Under the pieces are notes generated by a model. The model did no database searches. It saw only the letters and a program-made list of their open reading frames with translations, and was not told the origin of the DNA. The translations under genes and the position numbers were made by a program. A stretch of 64,000 nt of DNA. Origin: Ailanthus altissimus (Eukaryota > Streptophyta > Magnoliopsida > Sapindales > Simaroubaceae). Location of the stretch: the NCBI GenBank assembly GCA_946807835.1, contig OX327700.1, forward strand, positions 22,914,001-22,978,000. The letters run 5' to 3'. The number at the start of each line of letters is the position of its first letter. The stretch's first letter is position 1. Below are positions 58,731 to 64,000 of this stretch, in pieces.

Positions 58731-59180
58731 TTATGGGTACGTTATCTATTTTTGGTCACGAGGCTCATATTCTCATTGACCCAAGATCTACGCATTCTTT
58801 TATTTCTCATGCCATTTCTATGCATTCCAATAGAGAGTTGAGACCCCTAGAGTATGGCTTAGTTGTTGCCACACCCATTGGAGATTTATTACTTGCTGAG
58901 AGTATGTTTCAGAATTGCAGAGTCAGTGTGGGTGAGCATGATTTTAAGGCAGACTTGATACCCTTTGACATTAGGGACTTTGACGCTATACTAGGTATGG
59001 ATTGGCTTGCCAATCATTATGCTTATGTTGATTTTTTTTTAAGAAATATGTGGTGTTCAAAAATTCAGGGAAACAAGAGATTAGATTTTATGAAAAATAA
59101 GGGCTTCTTTCTTCATGTATTATATCTACCATTGGTGCTAGGCGATTACTTAAAAAATGGTGCTCAGCCTACTTAACCCA
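58731..59180 (+). pseudogene. Gypsy aspartic protease
   Basis: Open from 58733 to 59176. The catalytic motif reads LIDPRSTHSFIS (near 58775), so the usual Asp-Ser-Gly has become Asp-Pro-Arg and activity is not expected. The downstream FDAILGMDWLANH block (near 58980-59018) is well kept. Confidence 0.85.
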
Positions 59181-59199
59181 TGTGGTGGATACTAGAGTG

Positions 59200-60690
59200 G
59201 ATGAGGTATGTTGAAGGATATTCTAGTGGTGCAAGATTTCTCGGATGTCTTTCCTAATAATTTACCAGGGTTACCACCAGATAGGGAGATCGAGTTCACA
59301 ATAGATTTGATCCCTAGGACAACACATATCTCAATAACACCATATAGAATGGCTCCAATAGAATTGAAGGAACTTAAAGTTCAATTACAAGAGTTTGTGG
59401 ATAAGGGGTTTGTTAGACCTAGTGTATCTCCATAGGGAGCCCCGGTCTTTTTTGTTAAGAAGAATGATGGACCATTCAGACTTTGCATTGACTATCGACA
59501 ATTGAACAAGGATACAATACGCAATAAGTACCCACTCTCATGTATTGATGATTTGTTTGATCAACTCCAAGTCGCTAGAGTCTTCTCTAAAATAGATTTA
59601 TGCTCGGGTTATCATCAGTTTAAAGTTAAGGAAGCTGATATTTCTAAGACTACTTTCAGAACCTGTTATGGACACTATAAGTTTTTGGTAATGCCATTCG
59701 GGTTAACAAATGCCCCAGCAGCCTTTATAGACTTGATGAATAGGGTATTTCATCCCTACCTTGATCGATTTGTAATTGTGTTTATTGATGATATCTTGGT
59801 ATATTCTCAGAGTGAAGAGGAGTATACAGAGCATTTAAGGCTTATCTTACAAACCTTAAGGGATAAACAGCTTTATGCCAAGTTTAACAAATGTCAGTTT
59901 TAGCTTAACAGAGTCGTATTTTTGGGCCATATGATATCAGCGGAGGGCATTTATGTTAATCCCCAGAAGATTGAGGCAGTGGTGAAATGAGAGTGACCTA
60001 CTAGTGTAAACAAGATTATGAGTTTTCTTGGCTTGGCTGGTTATTATCGTAGGTTCATAGAAGGGTTCTCCAAGATATCTGGCCCATTAACATAGTTGAC
60101 CCGAAATGATGTTAATTTTGAGTGGAATGAAGATTGTGAAAAGAGCTTTCAAGAACTTAAGGCACGATTAACTTCAGCACCAGTACTTACTCTTCCATCT
60201 AGTAATGAAGGGTTTGTGGTATATAGCGATGCTTCTAGGTAAGGGGTAGGTTGTGTGTTAATGCAATATGGTAAGGTAATGGCCTATGCTTCTAGGCAAC
60301 TTAAGAAGCATGAGCTATACTACCCAACACACGATTTAGAGCTTGCAGCGGTGGTATTTGCACTTAAGACTTAGAGACATTACTTATACGGAGTAACTTG
60401 TCATATTTTTACTGATCATAAGAGTCTTAAGTACCTACCTACTCAGAATGACTTGAACTTGAGACAGAGGAAATGGATTAAGTTGATCAAGGACTATGAG
60501 TATACCATTAACTATCATCCAAGCAAGGCGATCGTGGTAGCTGATGCACTTAATAGGAAATCCTATAGTTCTATTGCTCATTTGAGAGTGACACGGATGC
60601 CCTCGTTGATTGAGTTAAGATCTTTAGGAGTTGAGCTAACAATTTTTCATTCTAGAGCATTGATGGCCGTTTTTGGGTCAGGCCTACAGT
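59200..60690 (+). pseudogene. Gypsy reverse transcriptase and RNase H
   Basis: RT runs from [15 protein letters not shown] near 59271 through [20 protein letters not shown] (59476-59535), [12 protein letters not shown] and [12 protein letters not shown]. The catalytic FIDDILVYS lies near 59781-59807. RNase H (VVYSDASR near 60213, [34 protein letters not shown] near 60541) ends near 60560. Stops fall where active relatives have Trp, Gln or Arg codons (59436, 59903, 59989, 59995, 60095, 60240, 60373). Confidence 0.92.
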
Positions 60691-60729
60691 AATTGATAGA
60701 GTTCGTGATATACAAGCTCATGACCCTCA

Positions 60730-62095
60730 ATTAGTGAAGTTGACTAATGATGTGAAAAAGGGTTTGCGAGCTGATTTTATGGTGAGAGATGATGGGACCC
60801 TAGCCATGGGTAGTAGACTTTGTGTGCCCAATATAAAAGATTTGCAAAATGAGATCATAGAAGAAGCTCATTGTTTGGTTTATGCCATGCATCCGGGTAG
60901 TACGAAGATGTACCATACATTGAGGGATCATTATTGGTGAAAGGGTATAAAGAGATAGATTGCTGAGTTTATTTTTCAATGCTTAGTTTGTCAGCAGATC
61001 AAGGCCGAGCACCAGAGACCTGCAGTACTTTCCCAGCCCCTTCCTATTCCTGAGTTGAAATGGGAGCATATTACTATGGACTTTGTGACAGGGCTTCTAC
61101 ATACTCAAATAGGGTATGACAGTATATAGCTGATTATCGATCGACTCACGAAGTCTGCTCACTTCTTACCTATCAAAGCTACTTATTCACTTGTTAGGTG
61201 GGCTAATATTTATATAGCTGAAATAGTACGTCTTCATGGAGCACCTGTATCCATAGTTTTGGATCGAGATTCCCATTTTACATCTAAATTCTATCTCAGT
61301 TTGCAGAAGGTATTAGGCACAAGGTTGAGTTTTAATACCACTTTTCATCCCCAAATAGATAGACAATTAGAGCGTACTAAACAAACTTTGGAAGACATGC
61401 TACGAGCTTGCGTGATCGAGTTCAAAGGTAGTTGGGATGCTTACTTACCTTTGATAGAGTTTGCCTATAATAATAGTTACCAAGCTAGTATTGAGATGGC
61501 TCCATATGAGGCTTCGTATGGTAGAAAATGTAGAACTCTGGTTTGTTGGGACAAAGTAGGCGAAAGAAGATTATTGGGTCCAGAATTAGTGCAATATGCT
61601 AATGAAAAAATATAGATTATTCGAGAAAAGATGAAAGTAGCTCAAGATAGACAAAAGAGTTATGCTGACAAGCATATGAGAGATTTGGAATTTAATGTTG
61701 AAGACTGGGTGTTTCTTTGAATCTCTCATTGAAAATGTATTCTTTGCTTTGGGAAACGTGGTAAGCTAAGCCCACGGTACATTGGTCCGTATGAGATCAT
61801 AGAGCGTATTGGTGCAGTTGTCTATCACTTAGCTTTACCACCGGAGCTATAAAAAATCAACAATGTGTTTCATATCTCAATGCTTCGGAAGTACATGTAT
61901 GACCCGAGCCACATATTAGAACAACAACCTATTCAATTGAGGGCAGATTTAACCTATGAGGAGGAACCAATGAAGATATTGGAAAGAAAGGAACAAATCC
62001 TGCGTTCTAAAACCTTTTTCTTAGTAAAGGTTATGTGGAAGAATCATGCAAAGGAAAAGACTACTTGTCAGTGCGAAGACTTAATGCGAGCATAA
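60730..62095 (+). pseudogene. Gypsy integrase with chromodomain-like tail
   Basis: The zinc region AMHPGSTKMYHTLRDHYW with [11 protein letters not shown] (60885-61005) is followed by the core. Catalytic Asp are in MDFVTG (61077) and LDRDSHF (61259), and the Glu lies near 61375. After the GPYEIIERIGAV block (near 61785) and VFHISMLRKYM (61867), the C-terminal ILRSKTFFLVKVMWKNH and YPHLF stretch resembles the chromodomain region, though the second half is degraded. Stops include 60938, 61128 and 61613. Confidence 0.88.
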
Positions 62096-62156
62096 TATCC
62101 ACATCTTTTTCCCTTAGGTATGGTAAATTTCGAAGACGAAATTATTTTTAGTAATA

Positions 62157-64000
62157 TGCCACGTTTTTAAAAAGAAAAAAAATAGGGTCTTAAGCCCATT
62201 TCCTCCCCCAAAGCCCACGAAAACCCAATTTCCTTTTATATTAGCAATCAAAGAGAAATAAAACACAACTCTTCTTCTTCTCTAAAGTGTGCTTGCCGGG
62301 AGAAAACAAAGGTAACTTCTCATGGCTTTTGCTTTTAATTTCTTCTTTTTCTTTGTTAACTCATGAATGTTTCTAAGTGATTAGGTTATGGGTAATGCTT
62401 TAAATATGAATTTAGACCTCTTAGTATTAGGATTTCTCTAATTAGAGAAAGATTTAGACAATTAAGGTTTCAGAGAGAGAGAGCTAGTGTGAGAAAGAGT
62501 ATCCAAGCTTTTGGGAGTAAGATTATCACTCTAATTTAAGATTTTTATTATTAATTATATGTTGGAGAGTAAGATTTCATGCAAAAAGAGGGATTAAGAT
62601 TTTGAAAAAACCCAAACCCTTGGTTTTAGGGGTAATTTTGTAATTTACTAAATTAGTGGCTTAAATTATTATTTTTCTTCATTTTAGGACCCGTAGAAAA
62701 TTTACGGAACGAGTTGAACCCCATACCGCAAAGTTTTCATCGATCCAACAAGTTGATAAGTGTATAACTTATTATGTTATCGTTTTGTATAATAGATTTT
62801 ATTTAGAATTGTCAATTTTGGTATTAATTTACTTATCAATGAATAATAGTACACTTTGTCTCATTTAGGAGGGTTCCCAAGGGTAACATATCCCGGCAAT
62901 GCATTTTCGATAAACATCATCACTTTTTGTGGGTGAGATTTATATTATATATGTGTATATATAGTTTATTTCTCATATTAAAGATTTTGTTTGTTACGCA
63001 TCATTTATAAAGTCTATGAAACATGATGAGTACTTAATTTTTAGTTAAATTATTTATTTTACCTTATTAATTTAAATTCTTGGACATATTTAAATTAAGT
63101 ATTTATTTTACGTTATGAAAAAAGTATTTAAATTATAGTTTGACTCCTCAAACATTTGTAAGTAATGTTATAGATTGTTATATTAATAAAAATATGTTTA
63201 AATGATTTATTTGTTTAAGTATAAGACATGAGATGAGATTCAATGAGTTTACAATTGTAAAAATAGAAGTAGTTTTTAAATCACTAGACAGTACCCTCCC
63301 TCATTAGGTAAAGATATGAGATTCAGGCCTTTGGGGCCTGTATATACACACATATAGACTTTGGGCCGTGTGTATGGGCGCTTTACTCTTTGGAAGCTAG
63401 TTTGTTCTACGCATGCGTAAGACGAGGATTTGAGATGATATATAGATAAGTACGTCCAATGCTCTACCCGAGAGATATTCCGGGTACGACGAGATTTCTC
63501 CCCTAGGTACTAGTTTAGTGTAATGTTTAAAAAAAAGAATTTAAATACTTAAATATTTATATCCCATGACATATAATTACATGTGATCCGATTTTTTAAA
63601 ATCATTTATAATATTATATCATATCTTGTAGAACTTTCATTTGTAGCATGACTAAAATGAGATTTGATGATTCTTATGATATTTTAAATTATTTACATCA
63701 TTTATGTTAAGATTGATATTTATAGCTTAAAGGTTTATTATTATTATTGTTGTTATTATCATTATCATTTTTCTCATTTTATTTTAAATTTATTCCACTC
63801 ACTGAGTTTCGTGAAAACTTCCCCCCCTTTCATTCTTTCCTGTCTCAGAAGATAGTAAACATCCTCAGCTCAGCGACTAGTTAGGGTAGGTTACGTGGTG
63901 GTGCTTTTATGTCTTTTGTGAGTCATATAGGATATATGGACTCTCTTTTTCCTTTTGGGCTTATAGGAATTTAGCATGTTTAGCTTATAGATTATGAATT
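62157..64000 (+). repeat. Chromovirus-type 3' LTR (partial)
   Basis: It probably begins TGCCACGTTTTT after the NFEDEI end of pol; no clean purine tract is visible, so the start is uncertain. From 62521 it matches the left LTR. About 250 more bases should lie beyond the window. Confidence 0.75.

Larger units (their letters stand above)
55525..64000 (+). mobile_element. Chromovirus-type Ty3/gypsy element, cut by the window edge
   Basis: The left LTR (about 55525-57254) and the right LTR (from about 62157, continuing past 64000) share about 1.45 kb in this window at a fixed offset near 6990 bases. The PBS TGGTATCAGAGC lies at 57257-57268. The interior (57361-62100) carries gag, protease, RT, RNase H, integrase and a C-terminal LVKVMWKNH...YPHLF segment like the chromodomain-bearing tail of chromoviruses. 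Order RT before integrase confirms gypsy. The left LTR lacks about 370 bp at its 5' end compared with the right, so the junction with LINE-2 is a truncation. Many stops. Confidence 0.9.

Overview
The window is AT-rich plant nuclear DNA, most likely from a eudicot. It is dominated by decayed retrotransposons of plant type: Ty1/copia, Ty3/gypsy, L1-like LINE, a TRIM and hAT MITEs. Most pol reading frames carry many stops. I support one intact protein gene (an NHL/LEA_2 membrane protein, 27531-28160, minus) and one non-coding gene: a TPSI1/Mt4/At4/IPS1-type phosphate-starvation RNA with a miR399 mimic site at 37591-37614.

Layout. 1-4729: AT-rich intergenic DNA. 4735-12722: copia-1, bounded by 5-bp target duplications (GTAAT), with a 910-bp TRIM nested in its left LTR. 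13085-25335: an L1-like LINE split by a minus-strand retroposon-like insertion (about 14245-15703) and by copia-2 (about 17430-24509). The middle of copia-2 is inverted and holds a 1.8-kb solo LTR. 25336-26630: hAT-like debris. 27531-28160: NHL gene. 28234-30451: intergenic with TA/GA microsatellites. 30452-36432: a minus-strand non-coding LTR element (LARD-like) with minisatellite arrays, a hAT MITE (33788-34248) and a 1448-bp solo LTR (34282-35729). 36433-37820: promoter region and transcript of the IPS1/At4-type RNA, with three PHR1-type (P1BS) sites, two of them on a tandem duplication.

39318-64000 is a nest several levels deep. A truncated long LTR abuts a LINE fragment. The LINE is split by copia-3 (41508-54970, TSD GCTGA). 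Copia-3 is split inside its integrase by a 2.2-kb solo LTR of the same family as the truncated one (TSD GTTAT). That LTR is split by a gypsy element (45744-51980, TSD GACCC). The gypsy keeps only the start of gag and the end of integrase; between them, antisense, lie an intronless LOG-like pseudogene and a fragment resembling an endogenous caulimovirid. A chromovirus-type gypsy element follows and runs off the right edge.

Boundaries with TG...CA ends and matching target duplications are secure. Domain limits in decayed pol genes are approximate. All family calls come from reading motifs; no database search was run.
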